The translations under genes were made by a program, and so were the position numbers. Below the pieces are notes generated by a model. The model did not search any database. It worked only from the letters and a program-made list of their open reading frames with translations, and had not been told where the DNA came from. From the NCBI RefSeq assembly GCF_004114425.1, contig NZ_RDQF01000042.1, forward strand, positions 1-64,000: a stretch of DNA of 64,000 nt, given 5' to 3'. This document shows, piece after piece, positions 51,392-60,706 of the stretch (its first letter is position 1; every line of letters starts with the position of its first letter). Origin of the DNA: Bradyrhizobium vignae. Lineage in GTDB: Bacteria; Pseudomonadota; Alphaproteobacteria; Rhizobiales; Xanthobacteraceae.

Positions 51392-52735
51392 TCACGGTGT
51401 TTGCGCGATCGGACGACCGGCCGGCGCCAACTCGAGCCTCTCGCCCATAACCCGACTCTGGTAAATCGAGAACTCACGCAACGAACTTCGAATTCCGATG
51501 CATACTCCCCAAAAGATCCACATGTAATTCCAGTAGTGTACGGTCAACCCGGTGAACATCAACATTGCGACGGCTATAGTGAAGCCGGTGCGCAGATCCG
51601 ATAGACGCGTGTCTTCGATTGTCCCCCTGAAGTTGGATCTCACTGGTAGGAAGCTCGCAATATTGCTGAGAGCAAGAAAGAAAATCATAGGAATGCCAAA
51701 CCGCAACGCAAAGACCAGCCAAGCGGCATCGACGGTCGTATCCAGGATGTCATCCTGTAGCGAACTGAAAGCGTGCCCTGCGAAAGGTGCATCCAGGATC
51801 CTCGGTATGGCCGCGTCCCAGATCAACATGCGAAAGTAACCAGATACTGGATCAAAGGTCAGGTGTGAGACGATCCAGCCGAGCGGATGATTTGCCACGC
51901 TTAAAATCACGACAACGGCAACACCAAGCAGCAAGTTCAGCGCGTGCCAGCGCCACCCGTATCTTTTTAGAAGGGCGTTATAGACGTAAAGCGCTAGCGT
52001 AATAGAACAAGATAACAAGGGTGCTGAGGACAAGGCTAACAAGCAGCCGAACAGCGATAGCCCAGCCCAGAATAGCTTTGAAGATTGGCGTCGCTCCGAG
52101 AAGAGAAAAATACAGCAGGCGGTAGCGCAGAAGGCGCCGAGCAGTATCGGGTGATCAAATGTCGCGGCGGCTCTTACCCAGTACCACCGATAGTCAGGCG
52201 CAAGCGGAGCGAAGCCGCCGAAAACGGCAGAAAACTTCTCTTGAACAATGAGGTGGCCGGACAGATTGTCTGCGAGAGCCAGCAGAACTATGCAGGCAAT
52301 CACCCTCTTCAAAACTCGGGTGAAGGTGTAAGTTGCGTCTGGCCCGAAGAAAAATGCCCGCGCGACGATGTAGCCGCCGAGAAACTCCAGCGTCTCGGCC
52401 GCTGTCGACGAGATCGCATCCATTCCGCTGGTATAGTAGGCTGCTGCGAACATCCACCCCGCAACTATGCATACGAAAAAGTCCGACGCGAGTCCGTGGC
52501 GATCCTTCTGAAATAGACGGATCAGAGCTGGAACAAGAAGCAGCAGAATCCCGATGCGCCCGGCTGTGAACTTCGCGCCTCCCACATACAACTGAACCTG
52601 CGCCGCTGGAATGATAGCTCCAACAAGGACCAGCCATGCCGGAAGTGCGCTATAACTTCCTCCGGCAGTTCTGGTCGAGGCTACTCTTGCTCGGAAAATG
52701 GGTCCATGCGCGCTTCGCGAAACCACAGCAATCAT
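51392..52735 (-). CDS. O-antigen/EPS polymerase-like membrane protein (Wzy type)
   Basis: A 447-residue protein with about ten to twelve hydrophobic helices (AWLVLVGAIIPAAQVQLYVG, LSLFGCLLALSSAPLLSCSI, LNLLLGVAVVVILSVANHPL). A larger loop near the middle with YRWYWVRAAATFDHPILLGA resembles the HP-containing loop of O-antigen ligase family proteins (Wzy_C). This is the second Wzy/ligase-like gene of the region, the other being at 16332-18413, so one could be the polymerase and the other a ligase or a polymerase of a second polysaccharide. Confidence 0.8.
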   Translation of the reverse strand: MIAVVSRSAHGPIFRARVASTRTAGGSYSALPAWLVLVGAIIPAAQVQLYVGGAKFTAGRIGILLLLVPALIRLFQKDRHGLASDFFVCIVAGWMFAAAYYTSGMDAISSTAAETLEFLGGYIVARAFFFGPDATYTFTRVLKRVIACIVLLALADNLSGHLIVQEKFSAVFGGFAPLAPDYRWYWVRAAATFDHPILLGAFCATACCIFLFSERRQSSKLFWAGLSLFGCLLALSSAPLLSCSITLALYVYNALLKRYGWRWHALNLLLGVAVVVILSVANHPLGWIVSHLTFDPVSGYFRMLIWDAAIPRILDAPFAGHAFSSLQDDILDTTVDAAWLVFALRFGIPMIFFLALSNIASFLPVRSNFRGTIEDTRLSDLRTGFTIAVAMLMFTGLTVHYWNYMWIFWGVCIGIRSSLREFSIYQSRVMGERLELAPAGRPIAQTP

Positions 52736-52774
52736 TTGTCGAATTCCCGTGCCGGTGGACCTTTCATAGCAGAA

Positions 52775-53539
52775 TCAGGAGGCGAGGGGCACGAGACGCC
52801 TGTGGACGTCAGTCAAGTACCACGTGAAGGTAATCGGGCGCTTGGCCAGTCCTCCTATGAAGTGCCCCCGCTGAAAGACGTGCGGCCGATAGCCCAGCCT
52901 CGAAACCAATTGCGAAATTTCGTGCGACGCAAAGGCGCACATCAGTGCGGGGCTATGCTGTCTAAGCGTGTCTTTGGCACCCTGGAGAATGTCCAACTCG
53001 GCGCCCTGAGCGTGCACCTTGATCAACGAGGGCGCCATTGCAAATGAATCGAGTGTTCGACATTCCACCTGATATTCGTTCACGGTCAGCCTTGTCCTGT
53101 CGAAATGAAACATGCGTCCTGGATCGTTCAGCCATTCCGTCGCCGACTCGCGCGTCGTAGCGGCCATCCCGTCGCAACCCCATCGCCCGTATGAGGGAAC
53201 AAAGAAACTAATGATCCCTGGCTTGGCTCCTAGTGCGCATGAGAATATCGAGATCGACGGATCCCGCTTGAACCGAAGTTTAAGGCGCTCGGCTGATGCG
53301 GGTTCGGGTTCGAAGGCCACGACGCTCGATTGCGGCCTGAACCTCTTAAACGCGGAAATACTCTGCCCGCGATTTGCCCCGATATCGATGATCAGGCCAT
53401 CAGACCCGGCGGCCCAGAAAGTTCCCTTGTACTCGCTTTTGGCCAGGTAGGAGGCGGTGGCGTCCATGAGCGCAAATCTGATCGTAGCCACACCAGGGAC
53501 ATTCGCATACGCGAAACGGGCGAAGGGTTTCAAATTCAT
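52775..53539 (-). CDS. FkbM family methyltransferase (second)
   Basis: A 254-residue protein. SAM motif I IIDIGANRGQSISAFKRFRP near residue 50, motif II VVAFEPEPASAERLKLRFKR, then LIKVHAQGAELDILQG where most FkbM proteins have KxDxEGxE; here K-H-x-Q-G-A-E, so a conserved Asp is replaced. Family assignment is sound but this change could affect activity. Transcribed with the Wzy and GT2 genes leftward. Confidence 0.87.
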   Translation of the reverse strand: MNLKPFARFAYANVPGVATIRFALMDATASYLAKSEYKGTFWAAGSDGLIIDIGANRGQSISAFKRFRPQSSVVAFEPEPASAERLKLRFKRDPSISIFSCALGAKPGIISFFVPSYGRWGCDGMAATTRESATEWLNDPGRMFHFDRTRLTVNEYQVECRTLDSFAMAPSLIKVHAQGAELDILQGAKDTLRQHSPALMCAFASHEISQLVSRLGYRPHVFQRGHFIGGLAKRPITFTWYLTDVHRRLVPLAS

Positions 53540-53646
53540 TCGGTTTTACCATGTTGCCACTAGTCACGTTTACTCGAATTAAATATGATGCTATTAAATT
53601 TGCAATCGAATTATTTAAAACGAGTGGTGGCGTGGGAAAAGAGCTA
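53540..53646. promoter_or_regulatory. AT-rich divergent promoter between FkbM and GT2 genes
   Basis: CGAATTAAATATGATGCTAT, TTAAATTTGCAATCGAATTA and TTTAAAACG lie at 53576-53630. The ATTAAAT word recurs twice. Because of this AT-rich run the next gene probably starts at 53647 and not at the upstream in-frame ATG 53551. Confidence 0.5.
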
Positions 53647-54723
53647 ATGGACGAAGGCCCAAGCTCCTGCGGATCGATTGGCGTTATTCAGGCAGAACAG
53701 CTCAGCTGTGCCGAGGTGGCGGTCTTGATCGTCGGGTTCCGCAATTCCCAAGACATTCTAAACTGTCTTCGAGCACTTTCGCGGGCGGCATTTTCCCCCT
53801 CCTTCGACGTATTCATTTGTGAAAATGGCGGGGCCGAAGCCTATCGACGGCTCATCGGCGACCTCCTGAGCGAGGAAGGACCTTCTTCTTTCCGTGTACC
53901 GCTCGGGATTCGCGTAGATCCGGCCGGAACCCGGTTTACTCGGATTCAGCGGCTCAGTTTTCGATCAGGGGCCTCTAACGTCTGGATTGGATGCGCGGTT
54001 AGCAACCTGGGCTATGCGGGCGGGATAAACGCCTGGCTGCTACCGCTGTCTGACACTCCAGGCTGGAAGGGCGTTTGGATCTTAAATCCGGATACGGAGC
54101 CGTCCGCGTCTGCCTTGGCTGCGCTATATGAACGGGCTGAGTCCGGGCGCAAAGCAATGGTCGGCAGTACTCTTGTCGACAACGGCGACGACGAGAGGGT
54201 CAGAATCCGCGGCGGGATGCAGTGGCAAAAGGCCAGGGCGATCGCAATTGGTCGCGGAGAACGTCTTGGCGCCAGCTGCAATATCGCAGAGATTGAAAGA
54301 GCAATGGATAGTCCTTCCGGGGCGTCGATGTACGTGACTCGCTGGTGCATCGAAAGGATCGGCCTGATGGATGAGCGCTACTTTTTATTCTACGAAGATC
54401 TGGACTGGGGGGTACGCGCGAAGTCATTGGGGCTCGGCTACGCGAGGGATTCGATTGTCATTCACAAGCGAGGTACCACGACCGGATCGGCGAAAGCGTT
54501 AGCGGCCATACCGAGGCCTTCTGTCTATCTCGAACACCGCAACGGCGTTCATCTGGTGCGTCGACATTTTCCGTCTTCGTTGGCGCTACGTGTCGCGATC
54601 TCTCTGATGTACGCCATCCGGTTTTTGATTCGGGGGGCACCCAACAATTCGCTAGCCGTCGTCGAAGGACTGATTGCCGGACTGAAAGGCGAGATTGGCT
54701 TGCCAGGCGAAGGATCGCGTTGA
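53647..54723 (+). CDS. Glycosyltransferase family 2 (rhamnosyltransferase-like)
   Basis: A 358-residue enzyme from ATG 53647; the frame is open from ATG 53551. Seen: VAVLIVGFRNSQDILNCLRA, FDVFICENGG, SNLGYAGGINAWLLPLSDTP, WILNPDTEPSASALAALYER (D-x-D-like), GASMYVTRWCIERIGLMDER and FLFYEDLDWGVRAKSLGLGY. The NxGYAGGxN and FFYxEDxDxxxR motifs are those of rhamnosyltransferase-type GT2 proteins, fitting the dTDP-rhamnose operon. Donor is inference. Confidence 0.9.
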   Translation: MDEGPSSCGSIGVIQAEQLSCAEVAVLIVGFRNSQDILNCLRALSRAAFSPSFDVFICENGGAEAYRRLIGDLLSEEGPSSFRVPLGIRVDPAGTRFTRIQRLSFRSGASNVWIGCAVSNLGYAGGINAWLLPLSDTPGWKGVWILNPDTEPSASALAALYERAESGRKAMVGSTLVDNGDDERVRIRGGMQWQKARAIAIGRGERLGASCNIAEIERAMDSPSGASMYVTRWCIERIGLMDERYFLFYEDLDWGVRAKSLGLGYARDSIVIHKRGTTTGSAKALAAIPRPSVYLEHRNGVHLVRRHFPSSLALRVAISLMYAIRFLIRGAPNNSLAVVEGLIAGLKGEIGLPGEGSR

Positions 54724-54757
54724 GGCCTGCAGCTACAGGGTTGGAGTACAATTCCCA

Positions 54758-55585
54758 ATGCGACCGTCGATCATTTGTTGGACTATAGTCTGTGTAGTCG
54801 TTGTCCCGCAGTCCTTGTGCATTGATGCGCGGGGCGACGAAGACAACCAGATTGCCACATGGCCGAACGAAACGAATACCGGTGTGCGGTCCGGCGTGTC
54901 GCTGAAACCTTCTGGTGGCTTCGTTGTGACCGAGGCTGACACAGTTATCTCGGGTCTGGATATTCAAGGTGGTGTGCATATCAAGGCGCCAAACGTCACC
55001 TTGATCGACTCAAGGGTCACCTCTGCCTCGTTTTACATTGTAAGAATTGAGCCGGGTATAACCGGCGCAGTAATTCAAAACTGTGAGATAGATGGCACTG
55101 GAGAAGCGAACGACGGCTCCTACGGCATAGTGGGTCAAGGTACCTTCATAGCAAACAACATTTATAATGTCGAAAATGGGATTGGCGTGTCCGGGGCCGA
55201 TACCCTGATCCGTGACAATTACATTCATGATCTTCGCGCGTCCGGATCTCCTCACTACGACGGTATCCAGGTTGATGGCGGCAATTCAAACATCACGATC
55301 CAGCATAATACCGTCATCAACAGCTATACGCAGACTTCGGCGGTCATGATCGACAACTACTTCGGTCCCGTCTTGAACGTTGCCGTCGAGAACAATGTCC
55401 TCATCGGCGGCGGATACACTGTCTACGCTGATGGTCAATTCAACGGCGGCTCGATTGTCGGGGTGTCATTCACGAACAACCGGTTGGGAAAAGGCAAATG
55501 GGGTTATCGATCGTTCGTCAGAAACACGCCCGCATGGCGAGGAAATGTGGATCACTTCAGCGGGCGCTATCTCGGTGCAAGGTGA
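54758..55585 (+). CDS. Secreted right-handed beta-helix protein
   Basis: A 275-residue protein with a signal peptide (MRPSIICWTIVCVVVVPQSL, then CIDARG). The body has beta-helix turns: VISGLDIQGGVHIKAPNVTL, NCEIDGTGEANDGSYGIVGQ, NIYNVENGIGVSG, HYDGIQVDGGNSNITIQHNT and NNVLIGGGYTVYADGQFNGG. By eye it is about two-thirds identical to the first about 255 residues of the next large gene. Likely a periplasmic or secreted polysaccharide lyase/epimerase-like or binding protein, but no catalytic residue can be assigned. The GGAG lies eleven bases before the ATG, which is rather far. Confidence 0.82.
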   Translation: MRPSIICWTIVCVVVVPQSLCIDARGDEDNQIATWPNETNTGVRSGVSLKPSGGFVVTEADTVISGLDIQGGVHIKAPNVTLIDSRVTSASFYIVRIEPGITGAVIQNCEIDGTGEANDGSYGIVGQGTFIANNIYNVENGIGVSGADTLIRDNYIHDLRASGSPHYDGIQVDGGNSNITIQHNTVINSYTQTSAVMIDNYFGPVLNVAVENNVLIGGGYTVYADGQFNGGSIVGVSFTNNRLGKGKWGYRSFVRNTPAWRGNVDHFSGRYLGAR

Positions 55586-56115
55586 GACGCACGCGCAGGC
55601 CTCGACCTTGTTGGCGAGTCAGCCTGTTGCGCTTCAAAGCCAGCAACAATCAGGTCCCGGCCACCAGTTGATTCTCAATTGCATGGGAGCGGGCGATCCT
55701 AACGTTCTTGTCTGAACAATTTGCGCGGCCCGAAATTTAATTTATTTAATAATTGAATGTGCGTTTTTGCAGCAGCCCTTGTCGATGAATTGAAAGCTGC
55801 TCTTCCAGCCTGGTTCAGGTTGTCCAGTCGATGCAGCCGCCGAACATCGAATAGAAAAAAGTTGTGAATTTTTGTCGCGGAGCCTGCTGCCACCGATGAG
55901 TTTGATATCGCGCACGCTGTGCCTAATGCGCTGAGTTTAATGCGCAAATTAAACTCCTCCGAGGCGTCGTCGCGACTCGCATCTCCTAAAATGACCTTGG
56001 GGAGGCCGCCATGCCGTCCCAAAATTGCCGCCGCCGGTCGTGCATTACCCCGACCGGTGGGCGCGACGAGAGCGAAGCTCGCTCTTGGTGAGTTAAACAA
56101 GCAAGGAGAACTACT
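55586..56115. other. 530-base gap upstream of the large beta-helix gene
   Basis: No convincing gene. It holds two AT-rich patches: 55735-55770 (AAATTTAATTTATTTAATAA) and the inverted repeat at 55936-55953. Just before the next gene AAGGAGA (56102-56108) gives a ribosome site. A frame continuing from the first beta-helix gene region to 55715 (ALQSQQQSGPGHQLILN) is not recognised. Confidence 0.5.
55936..55953. promoter_or_regulatory. Inverted repeat TTTAAT-N6-ATTAAA (candidate operator, second copy)
   Basis: TTTAATGCGCAAATTAAA, identical except one base to the site at 10209-10226. It lies about 163 bases upstream of the large beta-helix gene. Confidence 0.45.
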
Positions 56116-58677
56116 TTGGCGACGACGACTTCAATATGGCCGGATGCATCGACAACGGGCGTACCAGCGGGGGTAACGCTGACGCCATCTGGGGATGTTG
56201 TTGTGACCCAAGCTGGCGCTGTCATCTCGGGCCTCAATATCCAGGGCACCGTCTACATCGACGCGCCCAACGTGACGCTCGAGAATTGCAAGATTACATC
56301 CGCCAGCTTCGCGGTGGTGAAAATTGCGAGCGGAGTCACCGGGGCCGTTGTTCAGAACTGTGAAATCAACGGTGTTGGTTCGGGCAACGACGGATCTTGC
56401 GGTATCCTCGGCCAGGGGACGTTCGTCGCGAACAACATCTATAATGTAGAGAACGGTATAGCTGTTGCAGGTGCCAGCACCATCAAGGACAACTATATCC
56501 ACAACCTTCTTGCGTCCGGCTCGCCGCACTATGACGGCATCCAGATTGATGGCGGTATCTCGAACGTTCAGATCGAGCACAATACGGTCATCAATGCGTA
56601 CACTCAAACGTCCGCGATTATGATCGATAACTACTTCGGTCCGATTTCGAACATCAGCGTCCAGAACAACCTGCTCGCCGGCGGCGGGTACACCGTCTAT
56701 TCGGACGCTCAGTTCAATGGCGGCTCGATCACCGGCGTGTCCTTCACAAACAACCATATGCAATCCGGTTATTGGGGCGTCACGGATTTCAACCAGAATT
56801 CGCCGACATATACCGGAAACGTCAATGACGGTGCGACGCTGGTGGCGACGCTCAACACATCGGCAAATAGCGGTCCAACGACCTCTCCGACGCCAGTCCC
56901 GGCTCCGGCCCCGGCCGCGCCCGTGATTGCGTCGTGGTCGCCTGACACCGGGAAGACCGGGGATGGCATCACTGACGCCAGTCAGATCACCCTGCACGGC
57001 ACTGCCGCGGCTGGCAGCACAGTGAAAGTCTATGACGGTTCGACGCAGATCGGTACTGCAACCGCGACTTCGAGCGGAAGCTGGGACTACATCACCAAGG
57101 TCCTGACCGATGCGAAGCACACGCTAACGGCGACCGCGACTGACGCGTCTGGCCAGACCAGCGCCGCATCGGCTGCGCTCGCGGTCACCGTCGACACCAA
57201 GGCGCCGGCTGCGCCGACGATCACCAGCGACATGGTCAATAGCGCCAATCAGGTGGTGGCGTCCGGGACCGCCGAAGCCAACAGCACGATCAAGGTGTAT
57301 GACGGCACGACTCAGGTCGGTACGGCAACAACGAACGCTAGCGGCGCTTGGGCGGTAACGACGGCTGCTCTGGCGGCGGGCGCACACGCCCTCACGGCCA
57401 CGGCGACCGACGCTGCGGGCAACGTAAGCGCCGCGTCAGCGCCTTTTGATCCCGTCATTGGATCGTCCGGCTCATCAGGGTCCGGTACGTCTGGTTCGGG
57501 CACGTCCGGCACGGGGACCTCCGGCACCGGCACATCGGGCCCGAGCACCACTGCGCCCGCCGCGCCGAAGATCGCCTCGTTCTCCAACGATACCGGTACC
57601 GCTGGTGATCACGTCACGAGCGACAAGACCTTGACCCTGGACGGGACTGCGGTTGCCAACAGCACGGTCAAGGTGTTCGACGGCGCCACCCAACTCGGCA
57701 CGGTGACGGCGGATGCAAGCGGAGCGTGGCACTACACGACCGCCGCGCTGCCGGACGGCAAGCACAGCTTCACTGCGACGGACACGGTCTCCGGCGTTAC
57801 CAGCAAGGCATCGACTGCACTGGATGTCACGGTGGATACCGCTGCCCCCGATGCTCCGGTGCTGCTGAGCGATCCGACGTCGCATAACCGCGCCACGGTA
57901 TCCGGTACGGCCGAAGCCGGCAGCTTGATCAAGCTCTATGAGGGCACGACCCTGCTCGGCACCGCGACCGTTGCAAGTGACGGCAATTGGAGCGTGACGA
58001 CCCCGAATCTCAAGCACGGGTCGCACACCTTCACCGCGACGGCGACCGATGCAGCCGGCAACACCAGCCCCTTGTCGCAGCCGATCGATCCGCCGATCGG
58101 CCATGGCGGCGCAAAGGATGCTGCAACCGTCGAAGTCACCAATGTGCGCCAGCACTGGGATCACACCGCGACAATCAAGGGCACGGCCGATCCCAACAGC
58201 GAGATCAAGCTGTCGGACGGCACGACCTCGGTCGGTTCGGTGACCACGGGAGCCGACGGCAAGTGGAGCTTCCAGACGTCGGATCTGTCGGGCAAGAGCC
58301 ACGCCTTTACCGCCGAGCAGGTCGACACTGCAGGCCACGTGGTCGGCACCAGCTCGGGCGCGGCGATGATCGGCTCTGGCGGCAGCGACACGCTGACTGG
58401 CAGCACCGGCAATGACGTCATGGTGGGCAAAGCGGGAGCGGATACGTTCACGTTTGCGTCCAACTTCGGCCAGGACGTTATCAAGGACTTCGCTGCCCGC
58501 GGGCCTGCTCACGATACGATCGAGTTCAGCAAAAGCGTGTTCGACAGCTTTGCGAGCGTTCTCTCCCATGCGGCCCAGTCAGGCAACGACGTCGTCATCG
58601 CGACGGGGAGCGACACCCTCACGCTGAAGAACACGCAACTCGACAAGCTGAACAGCCACGACTTCCACTTCGCGTAG
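56116..58677 (+). CDS. Large beta-helix/Ig-repeat protein with C-terminal RTX-type secretion end
   Basis: An 853-residue protein, TTG start with AGGAGA seven bases upstream. No Sec signal. Residues 1 to about 255: right-handed beta-helix, paralogous to the preceding secreted protein. A Pro/Thr linker follows, then two Ig-like modules, a Gly/Ser/Thr linker (about 449-478), three more Ig-like modules (pattern GTAxANSTVKVxDGxTxxGT and LTATATDAAGNVS), and a C-terminal RTX-like end (GSDTLTGSTGNDVMVGKAGA near 754, then FTFASNFGQDVIKDFA and a terminal DFHFA). This is the classical layout of type I secretion substrates; the exporter genes follow directly. Probably an extracellular polysaccharide-active or adhesive protein. 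Confidence 0.9.
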   Translation: MATTTSIWPDASTTGVPAGVTLTPSGDVVVTQAGAVISGLNIQGTVYIDAPNVTLENCKITSASFAVVKIASGVTGAVVQNCEINGVGSGNDGSCGILGQGTFVANNIYNVENGIAVAGASTIKDNYIHNLLASGSPHYDGIQIDGGISNVQIEHNTVINAYTQTSAIMIDNYFGPISNISVQNNLLAGGGYTVYSDAQFNGGSITGVSFTNNHMQSGYWGVTDFNQNSPTYTGNVNDGATLVATLNTSANSGPTTSPTPVPAPAPAAPVIASWSPDTGKTGDGITDASQITLHGTAAAGSTVKVYDGSTQIGTATATSSGSWDYITKVLTDAKHTLTATATDASGQTSAASAALAVTVDTKAPAAPTITSDMVNSANQVVASGTAEANSTIKVYDGTTQVGTATTNASGAWAVTTAALAAGAHALTATATDAAGNVSAASAPFDPVIGSSGSSGSGTSGSGTSGTGTSGTGTSGPSTTAPAAPKIASFSNDTGTAGDHVTSDKTLTLDGTAVANSTVKVFDGATQLGTVTADASGAWHYTTAALPDGKHSFTATDTVSGVTSKASTALDVTVDTAAPDAPVLLSDPTSHNRATVSGTAEAGSLIKLYEGTTLLGTATVASDGNWSVTTPNLKHGSHTFTATATDAAGNTSPLSQPIDPPIGHGGAKDAATVEVTNVRQHWDHTATIKGTADPNSEIKLSDGTTSVGSVTTGADGKWSFQTSDLSGKSHAFTAEQVDTAGHVVGTSSGAAMIGSGGSDTLTGSTGNDVMVGKAGADTFTFASNFGQDVIKDFAARGPAHDTIEFSKSVFDSFASVLSHAAQSGNDVVIATGSDTLTLKNTQLDKLNSHDFHFA

Positions 58678-58717
58678 GAGACGGATCAGCCGCGCAAGCT
58701 GGTACGCAACAACTGCC

Positions 58718-58744
58718 TCGGGGGATCGCTTGGGGATCCCCCGA
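58718..58744. other. Perfect 10-bp hairpin between secreted protein and its exporter
   Basis: TCGGGGGATC and GATCCCCCGA around a GCTTGGG loop, 41 bases after the RTX gene stop and 28 before the exporter ATG. No T run follows. Such GC hairpins can protect the upstream mRNA end or act as a partial terminator so that substrate is made in excess over exporter. Confidence 0.6.
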
Positions 58745-58771
58745 CAAAGGCATTACTAAAGGGCAGGTGTC

Positions 58772-60706
58772 ATGACTGACGTTGGACGGCGGGGGGTGAT
58801 TTCCCCGCCTGCGAATCTTTATCGAATCTCAATTCTGCATTTGTCAGGTCTATGGGCGGCCGGGCGTCGGCTGGCGGATCAGGCCGAAGCTCCGACGTCG
58901 CGACTCGTCGACTGGACAAAGGGCATGGTTGAAGCCCTTCGGCAACGGATATTCGTAGGCCGTTTCGAGCGGGCGGAGACCTATGCGGAGCCCCAATCAG
59001 AAATTTCTGCATTCCTGCGGTCCTGCCGCAGGATATTCTGGGCGCTTGCGGCCTTCAGCGGGATGAGCAATCTCCTCATGCTCACCGGCTCGTTCTTCAT
59101 GCTGCAAGTCTATGATCGCGTGCTGCCCGGTCGCAGCATACCGACGTTGATCGCCCTGATGGTCTTGGCCATCGTCCTCTACCTGTTTCAAGGTGGGCTC
59201 GACTTGGTCAGAAGCAGGATCAGCGCGCGGGTCGGGCGGTATTTTGATGAAAGGCTCGGCGTTCGCATATTCGACGCGCTTGTTCGCCTGCCTTTGAAGA
59301 CCAGGGCCGATGGTGACGGCTTGCAGCCGGTGCGGGATCTTGATCAGGTCCGCAGTTTTCTATCGGGCGGCGGGCCGACGGCGCTCTTCGACCTGCCCTG
59401 GATGCCGATCTATCTCGGCGTTTGCTTCCTCTTTCACTACTGGATCGGCGTCACTGCGCTGGTGGGCGCGTTGGTGTTGATCGGCATTACCATGCTCACG
59501 GAAACCCGGACGCGGGGACCGGCCAAGGCGTCCTCGCGCCTCGCCGTCTCGCGAACGGCGCTTGCGCTCGAGGGGCGACGAAATGCCGAGGTTCTGCATG
59601 CCATGGGCATGCGGCAACAGGCGGCGTTGCGTTGGCAGGATGTCAACGCGAAATATCTCGCGGCCCATGAACGCGCCAGCGATGTCGCAAACGGGCTCGG
59701 GGGAGCCTCCAAGATCTTCCGAGCGATTCTGCAATCGCTGGTTCTTGCCGTTGGCGCAGTCCTCGTCATCAACCAGGAGTCGACGGCCGGCATCATCATC
59801 GCCGGCTCGATCCTCAGCGCGCGGGCCCTGGCGCCCGTCGAACTGGCCATTGCGAACTGGAAAGGGTTCGTCGCTGCGCGGCAGTCGGGACAACGGCTTG
59901 ATGCTTTGCTGAGGCTTCTGCCCAGCGAGGAGGAGCGACTGGCATTGCCTCCTCCTGTTGAGACTCTCAGCGTCGAGCATCTCTACATCGGCGCTCCGAA
60001 CTCGGAGAGGCCCACCATCAACGACGTGTCGTTCCAACTGCGGAGCGGACAGGCGGTTGGAATCATTGGACCGAGCGGATCCGGAAAATCGACGCTGGTA
60101 CGAGCGCTGATAGGGGTATGGCCGTGCATTCGGGGGCGGATCCGGCTGGACAATGCCGCACTCGATCACTGGTCTTCTGACGCCCTTGGCAAGCACATCG
60201 GTTACCTGCCTCAGGATGTCGAATTGTTTGACGGCAGCATTGCCATGAACATCGCGCGGTTCGATCCGCAGGCGACAGCTGCCGCTGTGCTGGAGGCCGC
60301 GCATGCCGCGGGTGCGCACGACCTCATCCTTTCGCTTCCGGATGGCTACAGCACGAAAATTGGCGAAGGAGGATTGGCGCTGTCGGCGGGGCAGCGGCAG
60401 CGTATTGGGCTTGCTCGCGCCTTCTATGGCAAACCGTTCCTGGTTGTGCTCGATGAGCCCTCCTCAAATCTCGACGCCGAGGGCGAGGAGGCATTGACCG
60501 AGGCGATCCTAAACGTGCGTCGTCGCGGCGGCATTGTGGTCGTTGTCGCCCATCGCCCGAAGGCGCTTGAAGCCGTCGATCATGTCTTGTGCCTTGGTGA
60601 CGGCAAGGTTCAGTCTTTCGGCAAGAGGGAGGAAGTCCTCAAGAAGGTCTTGCGAAATCCGGTGCCGCTCAAGGTGGTCGCGGAAGCTCGGGGAGGCAAC
60701 CGGTGA
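58772..60706 (+). CDS. Type I secretion ABC transporter (PrtD type)
   Basis: A 644-residue exporter without a C39-like domain. Membrane part from about residue 85 (FWALAAFSGMSNLLMLTGSF, MLQVYDRVLPGRSIPTLIAL, typical PrtD wording), LFDLPWMPIYLGVCFLFHYW, then ATPase: Walker A GPSGSGKST near 433, signature LSAGQRQRIGLARA near 537, Walker B FLVVLDEPSSNLD. The first about 75 residues are an extra, non-conserved leader; an in-frame ATG at 58925 would give the usual family length. Overlaps the adaptor gene by GTGA. Confidence 0.93.
   Translation: MTDVGRRGVISPPANLYRISILHLSGLWAAGRRLADQAEAPTSRLVDWTKGMVEALRQRIFVGRFERAETYAEPQSEISAFLRSCRRIFWALAAFSGMSNLLMLTGSFFMLQVYDRVLPGRSIPTLIALMVLAIVLYLFQGGLDLVRSRISARVGRYFDERLGVRIFDALVRLPLKTRADGDGLQPVRDLDQVRSFLSGGGPTALFDLPWMPIYLGVCFLFHYWIGVTALVGALVLIGITMLTETRTRGPAKASSRLAVSRTALALEGRRNAEVLHAMGMRQQAALRWQDVNAKYLAAHERASDVANGLGGASKIFRAILQSLVLAVGAVLVINQESTAGIIIAGSILSARALAPVELAIANWKGFVAARQSGQRLDALLRLLPSEEERLALPPPVETLSVEHLYIGAPNSERPTINDVSFQLRSGQAVGIIGPSGSGKSTLVRALIGVWPCIRGRIRLDNAALDHWSSDALGKHIGYLPQDVELFDGSIAMNIARFDPQATAAAVLEAAHAAGAHDLILSLPDGYSTKIGEGGLALSAGQRQRIGLARAFYGKPFLVVLDEPSSNLDAEGEEALTEAILNVRRRGGIVVVVAHRPKALEAVDHVLCLGDGKVQSFGKREEVLKKVLRNPVPLKVVAEARGGNR

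Noticed and set aside
57475..58569. 364-residue minus-strand frame inside the RTX-type gene
   Set aside because: Antisense shadow of repetitive GC-rich coding sequence; no motifs.
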